NCBI RefSeq assembly: GCF_040081985.1
Contig: NZ_JBEBMH010000004.1
Location: 124,001-188,000 of the forward strand
Reading direction: 5' to 3'
Origin: Kumtagia yinganensis
GTDB lineage: Bacteria; Pseudomonadota; Alphaproteobacteria; Rhizobiales; Rhizobiaceae
DNA: 64,000 bases
Part shown: in pieces, positions 1 to 8,484 of the stretch
Numbering within the stretch: the stretch's first letter is position 1
Layout: every line of letters starts with the position of its first letter
Notes under the pieces: model-generated
The model's input: only the letters and a program-made list of their open reading frames with translations
Database searches by the model: none
Told to the model about the DNA's origin: nothing
Program-made: the position numbers and the translations under genes

Positions 1-562
1 GCCGGACGATCCCGCGAAAGTGCTCGCCGCCGGCATCGTTTACATGACCGAGGACCGCAAGCGTGACGGCATTTTCGGCCCCCTCGCCGTCACCGGCAAC
101 GCCACCGCCGCTTCCCTCGACCGCTTCTCGCTCGGCGGCTTCCTGCGGCTCGGGCGCGAGCGCGCCGAGGCCGGCGAGGTCCTGCGCGGCCTCCGCCTCG
201 TCGCCGCGTCGCTCGGCACGCCGATCGGTTCGCTGTCGGGCGGCAACCAGCAAAAAGTGCTGTTCGCCCGTGCATTGCTTGCCCGACCAAAAGTGCTGAT
301 CTGCGACGAGCCGACGCGCGGCGTCGACGTCGGCGCGCGGCAGCAGATCTACGCCGTGCTCCGCCGCCTCTCGGCCGAAGGCGTGGCGATCATCCTGATA
401 TCCTCGGAACTCAGTGAAGTGCTTTCGCTCAGCCACCGCATCGCCGTCGCGCGCCACGGCCGCGTCTCGGCGGTTTTGGACAATTCCGGGCTCGATGAGC
501 ACGCGCTGCTGGTAGCGGCGACGGGGGCGGGCGGCAAGACGACAAGTATGGTGCCCGCTTGA
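1..562 (+). CDS. Sugar ABC transporter ATP-binding protein (RbsA/MglA class), C-terminal part
   Basis: This is the 3' end of a gene that begins upstream of the window; the frame is open from base 2. It is the second nucleotide-binding domain of a ribose/galactose-type importer ATPase, which hydrolyses ATP on the cytoplasmic face of a sugar permease. Visible motifs are the EDRK stretch typical of this class, the ABC signature LSGGNQQKV, the Walker B segment VLICDEPTRGVDVG and the switch region ILISSELSEVL. The tail ends in a short Gly/Thr-rich stretch. The Walker A of this domain and the whole first domain lie outside. A permease and binding protein would be expected upstream; the substrate cannot be read from this fragment. 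Confidence 0.9.
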   Translation, partial: PDDPAKVLAAGIVYMTEDRKRDGIFGPLAVTGNATAASLDRFSLGGFLRLGRERAEAGEVLRGLRLVAASLGTPIGSLSGGNQQKVLFARALLARPKVLICDEPTRGVDVGARQQIYAVLRRLSAEGVAIILISSELSEVLSLSHRIAVARHGRVSAVLDNSGLDEHALLVAATGAGGKTTSMVPA

Positions 563-595
563 TTTCTGTACGGCTTCACCGTACATAGCTCAATA

Positions 596-879
596 ATGCG
601 AATTCGGACGATCAAGCATCGCGGCTTGAAGCGCTTTGTCGAAGACGATGAGCCGCGCGAAATTCGCGGCGATCTTGTCAATCGTGTCCGCAACATAATT
701 GCGGCGCTGGTCGTGGCTCCGGACATGGACGGAGTGCTCGGTCCGCCAGATAGCGCATTCACCAGCTTACCGGCGACCGGGCGGGAACCTGGAGCATCTC
801 CGCATCGGGCAACTGGCGAATTACATTCTCCATCGAAAATGGAGAGATCATCGACCTCAATCTGGAAGACTACCACTGA
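596..879 (+). pseudogene. higB: Broken higB (RelE/HigB-type toxin)
   Basis: HigB toxins are ribosome-dependent mRNA interferases. The first part reads MRIRTIKHRGLKRFVEDDEP and continues to VLGPP in the frame of base 596. The typical HigB second half (RIHQLTGDRAGTWS, then WRITF, then ending LEDYH) is in another frame from base 754. At 749-753 the sequence is ga-tag where the family normally has Gly-Trp (GPPGWRIH), so one base appears lost and the Trp codon has become TAG. The two lesions lie side by side and the toxin should not be made full length. The old stop codon TGA (877-879) overlaps the ATG of the antitoxin gene, the usual higBA coupling. A sequencing error could explain the frameshift but would not easily explain the extra stop. 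Confidence 0.8.
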
Positions 880-1199
880 TGAGCGACATTGTTAAAAAGA
901 TCGGCATGAAGCCGCCCCATCCGGGCGTTTTCATCCGCGAGGAAGTTCTGGAGCCCCTGAACCTGTCGGTCGCCAAAGCGGCCGAAGCACTTGGCGTCCG
1001 GCGCGCAACACTTTCCGATCTGGTGAACGCCAAAGCGGCACTGTCGCCCGAAATGGCGTTGCGCGTGGAAAAAGCCTTTGGCGTCAGTATGGAAACGCTG
1101 CTCAGGATGCAGGCTTGGTTCGACACATGGACCATGCGCGAACACTCTGACGATATCCACGTGAAGCGGTTTGTTCCGGACTCGCCATCGCAGAGCTGA
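879..1199 (+). CDS. higA: HigA-type antitoxin, Xre-family HTH protein
   Basis: A 106-residue protein with the HigA hallmark near the N-terminus (GMKPPHPGVFIREEVLEPL) followed by a helix-turn-helix (about residues 28-55, AAEALGVRRATLSDLVNAK) and the family segment ALRVEKAFGVSMETLLRMQ. It would bind its own promoter and neutralise the HigB toxin. The ATG at 879 was chosen because it overlaps the stop of the old toxin frame (TGATG). The toxin gene in front is inactivated, so this is probably an orphan antitoxin that may still repress the shared promoter. Confidence 0.85.
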   Translation: MSDIVKKIGMKPPHPGVFIREEVLEPLNLSVAKAAEALGVRRATLSDLVNAKAALSPEMALRVEKAFGVSMETLLRMQAWFDTWTMREHSDDIHVKRFVPDSPSQS

Positions 1200-1236
1200 G
1201 TATCTGTAGGATCATAAGCGAGGATGATTTCTTATC

Positions 1237-1542
1237 ATGGGCAACGGCCTCATCGAGAGAAGCTGGTATGCGTTGGCGCCCGACGGCACAGGCCATGAAC
1301 TCGTCCTTCGCATCATGACGCCAACATTGCATCCAAAGGGTCACTGGGTAGCGCCGACCTCGCTTGGTGTCTTGGAAGAGCGCATTCATGATATCGCCGG
1401 GATTGACGGATGGCAGGCTGTTGGTTTGGCCATGCGGTTTACGGCCCGTATGATCGATCACTACGAAGAGAAGGGTTGGCAATTCTACTGGGAGCAAGAC
1501 GGAGAGCGACTTCACTCGTCGGATCGTTTCGACTTTGCGTAG
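1237..1542 (+). CDS. Small hypothetical protein
   Basis: A 101-residue acidic, tryptophan-rich protein starting MGNGLIERSWYALAPDG. It has no signal peptide or membrane segment and I recognise no catalytic motif. The pattern (short beta-rich start, a central GHWVAPTSLGV stretch, an alpha-helical segment containing ARMIDHYEEKGWQFYW) suggests a small cytoplasmic alpha/beta fold. It lies 37 bases after higA on the same strand, so it may be cotranscribed. No strong ribosome-binding site precedes the ATG. Function unknown. Confidence 0.6.
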   Translation: MGNGLIERSWYALAPDGTGHELVLRIMTPTLHPKGHWVAPTSLGVLEERIHDIAGIDGWQAVGLAMRFTARMIDHYEEKGWQFYWEQDGERLHSSDRFDFA

Positions 1543-1583
1543 GAGTATTTGGCCGAGATTTGTTCTCAGACGTTTCGAATAAG

Positions 1584-2441
1584 CTACCCAAACTCCGGCC
1601 CGGCGGCGACCATTAGCGCGGCAGGCTCGCCCGGCAAACCATGGCGATCGAGCACCATGCGCTCAAACCCCCGGAACGCCTCAAACCCGTGTTTCCCTAG
1701 CACCCGGTTCAGCCCTTTGCCGGCGTCGAGTATGTCGAGGATGACCGATCCGGAAACCGCAGCGAGGGCCGCTTCCAGCAAGTCGCGCGCTTCAGCGTCT
1801 GAACTTCCGATGAGCGGACCGATCTGGGTAGCGCGCCGGCCTTCGCGGAGGACTACAAAGTTCCGGCCGTCTTCAATGACTGCGGAGCCCGGCCGGTCGA
1901 GAAAATTCCGGAGGAGGAAATTACGGTCTCCGCCAAACACCTGGCTGTCGCGTGCGAGGATTTCGCCACAGTCGGTGACCGCAATCCTTCTCTGTAAGCC
2001 GTCGCCTACAGATTGCAGTTGGGTAACAGGCTGGCCGCTCACCTTGCCAAAGCCCTCGCCCCGCCAGCGCGCCATGCCGCACTGGCTGCGGAAACCGAGC
2101 CGGCCGTAGACCAGCGCGCCTTCCGGCGTCGCATCCAGCAGCGACGCACAGCCTCGCGCGCGCAAGGCCGCGATGCAGCGGTTCATCAGCCGCGAAGCAA
2201 GACCGCGCCGCCGCCAGTCCGCCGTCACCAGCACCATCGACACCCATCCAAAACCGCCGCCGTAGGGCAGGATCGCCGCCGTTGCGACCAGCCTTCCGCC
2301 GGCGCGGACGCCGAAAACCTCGCCGTGATCGATGAACACAGCCCAGTCCGCCGCCGTCTGGTTCCAGCGCGCTTCGTCGGAAAGCAGCAGCGCGTCGGCT
2401 ATGTCGGCATGGCCGAGGACGACGTCCTCAATAGCTGCCAC
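1584..2441 (-). CDS. GNAT family N-acetyltransferase
   Basis: A 285-residue acetyltransferase. The GNAT fold occupies the first half: a strand-turn FGWVSMVLVTADWRRRGLAS contains the acetyl-CoA pyrophosphate loop (RRRGLA), followed by the helix LMNRCIAALRARG and the late strand YGRLGF. The C-terminal half resembles the extra domain of two-domain GNAT proteins. A GTG start at 2441 is preferred because it overlaps the stop of the upstream epimerase gene by 14 bases, which suggests translational coupling; an in-frame start at 2489 would give 301 residues. The acceptor substrate is unknown. Confidence 0.82.
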   Translation of the reverse strand: MAAIEDVVLGHADIADALLLSDEARWNQTAADWAVFIDHGEVFGVRAGGRLVATAAILPYGGGFGWVSMVLVTADWRRRGLASRLMNRCIAALRARGCASLLDATPEGALVYGRLGFRSQCGMARWRGEGFGKVSGQPVTQLQSVGDGLQRRIAVTDCGEILARDSQVFGGDRNFLLRNFLDRPGSAVIEDGRNFVVLREGRRATQIGPLIGSSDAEARDLLEAALAAVSGSVILDILDAGKGLNRVLGKHGFEAFRGFERMVLDRHGLPGEPAALMVAAGPEFG

Positions 2442-3462
2442 TTCTGACCTCGAATTTCGTCGGCTTGCCAAAACTGCGGCCGCCCGCAAGCTGCCAGTCG
2501 GCCACCCAGTCGAGCATGGTCAGCACCGGCACCGCCGGATAGCCGAAAAGCTGCGCGGCGCGCGCCGTGTTGGTCAGCCAGGAGCGGTCCGCCTCCTCGC
2601 CAACGATCGCCGGCTCCTTGCCCAGCCGCTTGCCGAGTTCGGCCGCCAGCCAGCGCACCGACAGGATTTCTGGGCCGCTGACATTGATCGGCATCGGCGG
2701 CGTGGCGCAATGCGCGAGGCAGCGCAGCGCCTGCGAGCAGGCGTCGCCCTGCCAGATGACATTGACATGCCCCATCGACACGTCGATCGGCTTGCGGTCA
2801 AGAATGTTCTTGGCGATGTCGTGCAGCACACCGTAGCGCAGGTCGATCGCGTAATTCAGCCGGAATAGCAGGCCCGGCGTGCCGTGGACCTTCGAATAGT
2901 GTTCAAACATGCGTTCGCGCCCGAGACAGGTGATCGCATATTCGCCCGGCGGGTCCGGCGGCACGTCCTCGGTGCTGCCGCCCTCGCGCACGGTCGCGAA
3001 AGGATAGACGCAGCCGGTCGAGAACGCGACGATCCGCGACGCGCGAAAGATGTCGGCGACGGTCGCCGGCACCTGCACGTTCATCGCCCAGGTCTGGCCG
3101 GGATCGGCCTGCGCTCCGAACTTGAAGCCAGCCATGAACACGACGTTCTCGATCCGCGGCAGTTTTTTCACGGCCTCGGCGTCGAGCAGGTCGCAGGCAA
3201 GCGTTTCGATGCCGTTCTCCTCGAGTTCCTCGCGCAACCCTGCCGCCGTGAAGCGCGCCACCGCCACCACCCGCTTCGAGGGTGCCGCGCGCTTGGCCAT
3301 GCGCGCCAGCGTCGGCCCCATCTTGCCGCCGACACCGAGGATCAGGATATCGCCCGGCACCCGCTCCAGGTCACCAACCAGTTCCGGCGACGGCGCCGAC
3401 ATGAACTCGTCCAGAAGCGCCTCGCTGCCGAAGGATTTCGGGATTGGGTCTATGGGCGACAT
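2428..3462 (-). CDS. NAD-dependent epimerase/dehydratase family protein
   Basis: A 344-residue extended-SDR enzyme. The dinucleotide-binding loop GVGGKMG is near residue 43, followed by VVAVARF. The segment AFSTGCVYPF (about residue 150) has the Ser/Thr of the catalytic triad, but the expected YxxxK is not obvious: there is YAITCLGRERMFEHY further on. It probably acts on a nucleotide sugar or another sugar-like substrate. It is followed by the overlapping GNAT gene, which may modify the same product. The specific substrate cannot be assigned. Confidence 0.82.
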   Translation of the reverse strand: MSPIDPIPKSFGSEALLDEFMSAPSPELVGDLERVPGDILILGVGGKMGPTLARMAKRAAPSKRVVAVARFTAAGLREELEENGIETLACDLLDAEAVKKLPRIENVVFMAGFKFGAQADPGQTWAMNVQVPATVADIFRASRIVAFSTGCVYPFATVREGGSTEDVPPDPPGEYAITCLGRERMFEHYSKVHGTPGLLFRLNYAIDLRYGVLHDIAKNILDRKPIDVSMGHVNVIWQGDACSQALRCLAHCATPPMPINVSGPEILSVRWLAAELGKRLGKEPAIVGEEADRSWLTNTARAAQLFGYPAVPVLTMLDWVADWQLAGGRSFGKPTKFEVRSGSY

Positions 3463-3586
3463 ATGGCTGTCTCTACGCTTCCTGTCTTCTAGGCGGCCTC
3501 ACGCCCCCTCCACCGCCGTCGCCGGTCGTCCTTCGAACCCCCGCTTCGCAGGGGAAGACCGACGGCACCGCCGGCACGTCCTGGAT

Positions 3587-3627
3587 CCTCCCCCGTTTAC
3601 GGGGGAGGGGAACCATGCGAAGCATGG
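3587..3627. repeat. Double hairpin after the amidase gene
   Basis: Two adjacent perfect stem-loops: cctcccccg/cgggggagg (3587-3595 with 3600-3608) and ccatgc/gcatgg (3613-3618 with 3622-3627, loop gaa). They lie between the ends of the amidase and the start of the epimerase gene, both on the minus strand. The layout resembles the short palindromic elements seen elsewhere in this window and in Rhizobiales. They may also act as a transcription attenuator. Confidence 0.55.
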
Positions 3628-3649
3628 TGGAGGAGGCGCAAGCTAAACA

Positions 3650-5092
3650 TCAAGCCGACACCCCCGGCCTTCTCCCCGCCCACGGCATCTCCTGCTCCAG
3701 CACCGTCGCCAGCGCCAGGATGGTCGCCTCGTCGCCGTAGCGGCCGACCGCCTGCACGCCGATCGGCACGCCGGATTTTGACATGCCAACGGGAATCGAC
3801 ATCGCCGGCTGCCCGGACATGTCGAACGGGAACATGAAGACCCCATCGCTCCAAAGATCATTATAGGCGTCGAGATCGGTCATCGACATGTCGTAGAAGC
3901 CGACTTGCCGCGGCAGGTGGGTCAGCGTCGGCGTCAGGAAAATATCGTAGGCGTCGAGATCGAGTGCGATGGCGCGGCCCATCTGACGCACGGCTTCGAC
4001 ATCCGAAATATGACTTATACCGCTGGTCGCCCTACCGCGCTCGATGATCGCCCAGGTGATCGGCTCGACATCGTCCTTCGTCGCCGGCCGCCCGACCACT
4101 GCCGAGAGCCAGTCGAAGATCGCCGCCGTCTGCACGCAACTCATATGCGTGTAGGTCTTCCAGGCATTGTCGGCGTCGAGCGCCATATTGTGCTCCTCGA
4201 CCCTGTGGCCGAGGCTTTCCAACCGCTTGGCCGTGTCGAAAACCACCTGCCGGACCTCGGGGTCGATCCCGCGCCCGTCCGGCGGCGTCACCGAATAGCC
4301 GATCCGCAATTTCTTCGGCGCGCGGCGCGACAGCTCCAGCCAGCTCCGGTCCGGCACCGGCGGCTGGTAGGGATCGCCCGGCAGCGCGCCGGCGACCGCG
4401 TCGAGATAAGCGGCGGTGTCGCGCACTGTGCGGGTGTTGGCGAGGAAATAGGCGCAGCCATGCCAGGCATCGGCATAAGGGGCCATGGTCACCCGGCCGC
4501 GCGACGGTTTCAGGCCAAGCACGCCGCAGCAGGAGGCCGGCACGCGGATCGATCCGGCGGCATCGCTGGATTCGGCCACCGGCACCATGCGCGACGCGAC
4601 CGCCGCGCAGGACCCGCCGCTGGAGCCGCCGGCAGTCAGGTCGGCGCGCCAGGGATTGACGGTCGCGCCATAAAGTTTCGGCTCGGTCGAGATCGACCAG
4701 CCATTCTCAGGCGCGTTCGATTTGCCGACAAGCAGGAAACCGGCCTTCTTGATGCGGGTGACGACCTCGGCATCGAAGTCGGACACGACGTCCTTGAGGT
4801 AATAGGACGAATTGGTGTTGGGCGAACCTTTCCACGAGGTCGCCAGTTCCTTGAGCAGATAGGGAACACCGGCGAAAGGCGCATCGCCGGCCACGCCGGC
4901 CGCCGCCTCGCGCGCCATGTCGTAGTGCTTGTGGATCACGGCGTTCAGCGTCGGGTTCAGCTTTTCGATGGTAACGACCGCCGCCTCCACCAATTCCAGC
5001 GGCGACACTTCCTTCTTGTGCACCAGTTCGGCGAGCCCAAGCCCGTCTGACTCGGCATAGGTGCGCAAAAAACTTTCGGTGACTTCGGCCAA
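3650..5092 (-). CDS. Amidase (amidase-signature family)
   Basis: A 480-residue amidase-signature hydrolase that cleaves an amide bond. The Ser-cisSer-Lys triad is visible: Lys in PYLLKELATSWKG (about residue 80), the Gly/Ser-rich signature TAGGSSGGSCAA (about residue 155) and the nucleophile serine in DAAGSIRVPASCCG (about residue 178). Length is normal for the family. The start is TTG with a strong GGGAGGAAGAA Shine-Dalgarno sequence five bases ahead. The gene lies 11 bases after the stop of the GMC oxidoreductase gene, so the two are one transcription unit. The substrate is unknown; a GatA role is unlikely because GatB and GatC are absent. Confidence 0.9.
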   Translation of the reverse strand: MAEVTESFLRTYAESDGLGLAELVHKKEVSPLELVEAAVVTIEKLNPTLNAVIHKHYDMAREAAAGVAGDAPFAGVPYLLKELATSWKGSPNTNSSYYLKDVVSDFDAEVVTRIKKAGFLLVGKSNAPENGWSISTEPKLYGATVNPWRADLTAGGSSGGSCAAVASRMVPVAESSDAAGSIRVPASCCGVLGLKPSRGRVTMAPYADAWHGCAYFLANTRTVRDTAAYLDAVAGALPGDPYQPPVPDRSWLELSRRAPKKLRIGYSVTPPDGRGIDPEVRQVVFDTAKRLESLGHRVEEHNMALDADNAWKTYTHMSCVQTAAIFDWLSAVVGRPATKDDVEPITWAIIERGRATSGISHISDVEAVRQMGRAIALDLDAYDIFLTPTLTHLPRQVGFYDMSMTDLDAYNDLWSDGVFMFPFDMSGQPAMSIPVGMSKSGVPIGVQAVGRYGDEATILALATVLEQEMPWAGRRPGVSA

Positions 5093-5103
5093 TTCTTCCT
5101 CCC

Positions 5104-6696
5104 TCAGTTCCCTAAAAATTCAGCGCCGCGTTCGGCGATCATCATCACGGTCGCCATGATGTTGCTGGCGACCACGTCAGGAAACACGGAAGCATCGCAG
5201 ACGCGCAAGCCCTCCAGTCCATGGACGTTGAGCGTGGCCGGATCGACCACGGCCTCGTGGTCCACTCCCATCCGGCATGTGCTGGTCGGGTGATAGATGG
5301 ACTGGCATTGAGCGCGCACGAAGGTGGCAATTTCCGCGCGGCTCAGCGCCTCCACCGACGGGGACATCTCGGCCAGTCCAAGGCCCGCCAGCGTCCTGGT
5401 CGCCGCGATGCTGCGACTCAACCCGACCGCATCGACCAGCGTCGAAAGGTCCTCGCCTTCGGGATCGGACAGGTATTTCGGGTCGATGGCCGGATGCATC
5501 AGCGGGTCGGCGGAACGCAGCGTCAGCGTGCCGACGCTCTTCGGCCGCTGCAAGACGGTGAACATCGAGATGCCCGGCACGATCGACATATAGCGCGCGT
5601 GGTCGCGGTGCGGGGTGGCGATGCCGTAGATCTGCAGGTCCGGCTCGGCCAGGTCCGGCCGCGATTTCGCCTGGCCGCCGCTGGTCGACCAGGGATTGGC
5701 CAGCGCGCCGGTGCGCCGGTCGCCCCATTCCTCGGCAGCCTCGGCCCACTCCGTCTCGCTGATGCCGCCGATGCCGAATTTTTCGCGCGTCGAAAAGCTG
5801 ACGACGACGTTGAGATGGTCCTGCAGGGAGCGACCGACACCGGGCAGGTCGTGCACCGGCACGACGCCGCGCGCCTTCAGTTCGTCGGCCGGGCCGACAC
5901 CCGACAGCAGCAACAGGTGCGGGCTGTTCACCGTGCCGCCTGCCAGCACCACGTCGCCGCCGGCGAAAGCCGCCTCGACCCTGCCGAAGTGCAGGTACTC
6001 GACGCCGTGCGCCCTGCCCTTCTCGATCAGGATTTTTGTTACCGTCGCCGAGGTAACCACCGTCAGGTTCGGCCGCGACAGCGCAGGATCGAGGAAGGCG
6101 GTGGCCGGGCCACAGCGCTCGCCATCCTTCATGAACACCTGGAAGAAACCGCAGCCATATTGGTCGCCGCTGTTGAAGTCCTCATTGAACGGCAGGCCGT
6201 ATTCCTTCGCCGCCTCGACCCAGAGCTTTTCCGCCGGATCGTGGTTCGGCACATCCACCACCAGCAATTCGCCCTCGGCTCCGTGCATGGGCGAGTTGGC
6301 GAGGCGCGGATTGTTCTCCGACTTGCGGAACCAGGGCAGCACGTCGCCGAAACCCCAGCCTTCGCAGCCCTTGCTTTGCCATCGGTCGTAGTCCGAGGGC
6401 GAGCCCCGCATATAGACCATGGCGTTGGTCGATCCCGAACCGCCGAGCAGCCGCCCGCGCGGCCAGGCGATGCGGCGGCCGAAGCAGCGCGCCTGCGGCA
6501 CCGTGTGGTATTTCCAGTCGTATTCGGTGTCGATCAGGCTGATCCAGGCGCCGGGCATTTTTGCGCCGACCGGCATCTCCGCCGGGCCGGCTTCGAGCAG
6601 CAGCACCTTTCGACGGGCATCGGCGCTCAGCCGGTTTGCAAGCACGCAGCCCGCCACCCCCGCGCCGACGATGATGACGTCGAAATTGCTTTTCAT
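5104..6696 (-). CDS. GMC family FAD-dependent oxidoreductase (choline dehydrogenase-like)
   Basis: A 530-residue flavoenzyme of the glucose-methanol-choline family, oxidising an alcohol group. The FAD-binding Rossmann motif VIVGAGVAGCVLANRLS is at residues 8-24 with the acidic residue in LLLEAGP. The GMC signature GSGSTNAMVYMRG is near residue 85 and a second signature GGTVNSPHLLLLSGVGP is near residue 255. The C-terminal catalytic His lies in YHPTSTCRMG (about residue 470) and the second conserved position is ASNIMATVMMIAERG. It is the first gene of the unit with the amidase. An inverted repeat about 140 bases upstream suggests TetR-type control. Confidence 0.9.
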   Translation of the reverse strand: MKSNFDVIIVGAGVAGCVLANRLSADARRKVLLLEAGPAEMPVGAKMPGAWISLIDTEYDWKYHTVPQARCFGRRIAWPRGRLLGGSGSTNAMVYMRGSPSDYDRWQSKGCEGWGFGDVLPWFRKSENNPRLANSPMHGAEGELLVVDVPNHDPAEKLWVEAAKEYGLPFNEDFNSGDQYGCGFFQVFMKDGERCGPATAFLDPALSRPNLTVVTSATVTKILIEKGRAHGVEYLHFGRVEAAFAGGDVVLAGGTVNSPHLLLLSGVGPADELKARGVVPVHDLPGVGRSLQDHLNVVVSFSTREKFGIGGISETEWAEAAEEWGDRRTGALANPWSTSGGQAKSRPDLAEPDLQIYGIATPHRDHARYMSIVPGISMFTVLQRPKSVGTLTLRSADPLMHPAIDPKYLSDPEGEDLSTLVDAVGLSRSIAATRTLAGLGLAEMSPSVEALSRAEIATFVRAQCQSIYHPTSTCRMGVDHEAVVDPATLNVHGLEGLRVCDASVFPDVVASNIMATVMMIAERGAEFLGN

Positions 6697-7245
6697 GTTT
6701 TCAAGCGGCCCGTGCCCGCCGGCGCATGCGCCGGTGCGCGGCTAACAAAGGCAATGGAGCATGGTATGAATTGGGACATCGAAACGCGCCCGGTGCAATC
6801 GACTCCATCATCCTAGCAGGCTCGGCAGATCAGTCAACCAACTGGTTGGTTTTAAACGATCCGCTTGTCGTCGTGAATTAGCGTTATATAAAACTGACCC
6901 CAACGATCAGCATGTTCCGAGAAATGACCGACGGATTGCCGTCGGAGAATTCGTTCCTGCCCGCTAGCCTCTGCTTCAATCTCCGGCCCACCCGCAGCAA
7001 CTTGACCGCCTCCTGCTCATGGCATCGCAGGAGCTTGGACCGTCACGCCGGGACGGCTCAAAACGTCCCTTGCGTCAGTTCGCAAGGGGTCCGCGTCAGC
7101 CCGAAACGCTTTTCGTTCGTGCATTTTCACGACAACTCATTGAAATCGCTGAAAATTGTGAACTTGACACACGCTCTGGCGGGCCATTCCCACAATGTCT
7201 TCGTAACTGCAACGGTTCATTGCTTGCGTCGTCACATCCGGCCGG
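6697..7245. other. Intergenic region without a gene
   Basis: About 550 bases between the start of the GMC gene and the end of the DUF2865 gene. Apart from the inverted repeat at 6836-6851 no gene-like sequence is seen; the short open frames have no ribosome-binding site or recognisable protein. A TTGACA hexamer occurs near 7164 but no matching downstream gene exists on that strand. Confidence 0.6.
6836..6851. promoter_or_regulatory. TetR-type operator candidate
   Basis: The sequence aaccaac-tg-gttggtt is a 7-base perfect inverted repeat with a 2-base centre, a shape common for TetR-family operators. It lies about 140 bases upstream of the GMC oxidoreductase start and probably controls the GMC-amidase unit. 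No TetR gene lies next to it. Confidence 0.5.
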
Positions 7246-8130
7246 TCACTCCGGGAAAAAGTTCGGTCCCACCACCCGCACCGGCCGGTTGTCCGGCATT
7301 TCGGCCAGAGCCGGCGACGGCGCCTTCTCCTCGCTCAACGCCATCAGCGGCGGCGCCCCCTCCGGCCGCTCCTTGGGCAGCGGGATGACGGCGTTCTTCA
7401 TGTCTGACGGGGTCACCGTCCTTGCCCGCGCTTCCTCGACGCGGCGATAATAGCTCGGGAAGTCGCAGCCTTGGAAGTTCACGGTTTCGCGGTAGGCAAA
7501 GGCGGTCGGCAGTTCCTTGTACGGCTTGCCGGTCTCAACCGACACCATTTCCTCGGTCTCCAGTCCCGGATCGTCCAGCCTGTAGACCGAAGTCTCGCTG
7601 CCCTTGCAGATGTAGCCGCACTGATCGACCGTATCCTTGTAGTCGCTGGAATCGACGAACTGCGCGCCCGGAACCGGGAAGAAATAGCCGTCGCTCATGC
7701 GCACGCAATAAAGCATGGCGTTGCTGCCGACATAGGGTCCGGACGGGGCGGACCGCTTCGCAACGGTGGTGGCCCGCCGCTGATTGAACTCGCACCCCAT
7801 GGCCGCGGCCCGCGCCCGCCAGACCGCCGCGCCGCCGTCTCGCGACTTGGCAAGTTGGCGTTGCACCTCGGCCTTGCGATTCCGCAGGTCGGCGCAGGGA
7901 TCGAAAAATCCGCCACGGCTCTTGCCCGAGCATTGGCGCTTGCGCTCCAGCGCCTGCAAAGCCGCGAGCTGCCGGCTCAAGGCGGCCGTCTCGGCCGTGC
8001 CGCCGCCGCCGCGCGCGGCCATCCGCAAGAGGTCCGAACAGCTTTGCGCATAGGCGGATCCGGCAAGGGCGACCGCGATGAGAACCGCGACGCCAAGCCG
8101 GGATACCAGGCCGCGCAGTGCCGCCTCCAC
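7246..8130 (-). CDS. Exported DUF2865 domain-containing protein
   Basis: A protein of 294 residues if translation starts at the GTG at 8130, which places a clean signal peptide at the N-terminus (LGVAVLIAVALAGSAYAQ, cleavage after AQ). Upstream in-frame starts at 8217 (ATG) and 8334 would add a poorly conserved leader. After a coiled, Arg/Gln-rich region (about residues 35-105) comes the conserved domain with MLYCVRMSDGYFFPVPG, CGYICKGSETSVYRLDDPG and the cysteine in VNFQGCDFPSYY. This arrangement matches DUF2865, a family known mainly from Rhizobiales periplasmic proteins. Function unknown; the cysteines may form disulfides. Confidence 0.78.
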   Translation of the reverse strand: MEAALRGLVSRLGVAVLIAVALAGSAYAQSCSDLLRMAARGGGGTAETAALSRQLAALQALERKRQCSGKSRGGFFDPCADLRNRKAEVQRQLAKSRDGGAAVWRARAAAMGCEFNQRRATTVAKRSAPSGPYVGSNAMLYCVRMSDGYFFPVPGAQFVDSSDYKDTVDQCGYICKGSETSVYRLDDPGLETEEMVSVETGKPYKELPTAFAYRETVNFQGCDFPSYYRRVEEARARTVTPSDMKNAVIPLPKERPEGAPPLMALSEEKAPSPALAEMPDNRPVRVVGPNFFPE

Positions 8131-8484
8131 AATCGAGAACCGGCACGAACCGCGATTGCCCCGCCGTTTCAGCGGGCCTCGGAAGCCGCAAAGATCAAAA
8201 AAGGTAACACGCAGCATATCCCACCACCCCAGATTGCCGTGGAAACGCGTGACGGACGCATTGGCAGCAACCCCGGAAAAGGTCAATCGCCGGGCTTGAA
8301 AGCAACGAAATAGGGTTAAGGTGTCTTCTATCAAGGCAATACAAGCCTTTATCCCGGCTTGCTCTTGAACCGACCGCGAAAAAGTCTCGAAAATGTGATT
8401 GGCGGCGACCCCGGGCGCCGAGCCCCGTCCTCGCGGCCCGCTGCCGCCGAGCGGGACAGCGGGGCGGACGCGCTGGAAAGCCCG

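Noticed and set aside
6912..7388. Plus-strand open frames before the DUF2865 gene
   Set aside because: No ribosome-binding site or recognisable protein; they run into the antisense of the DUF2865 gene.
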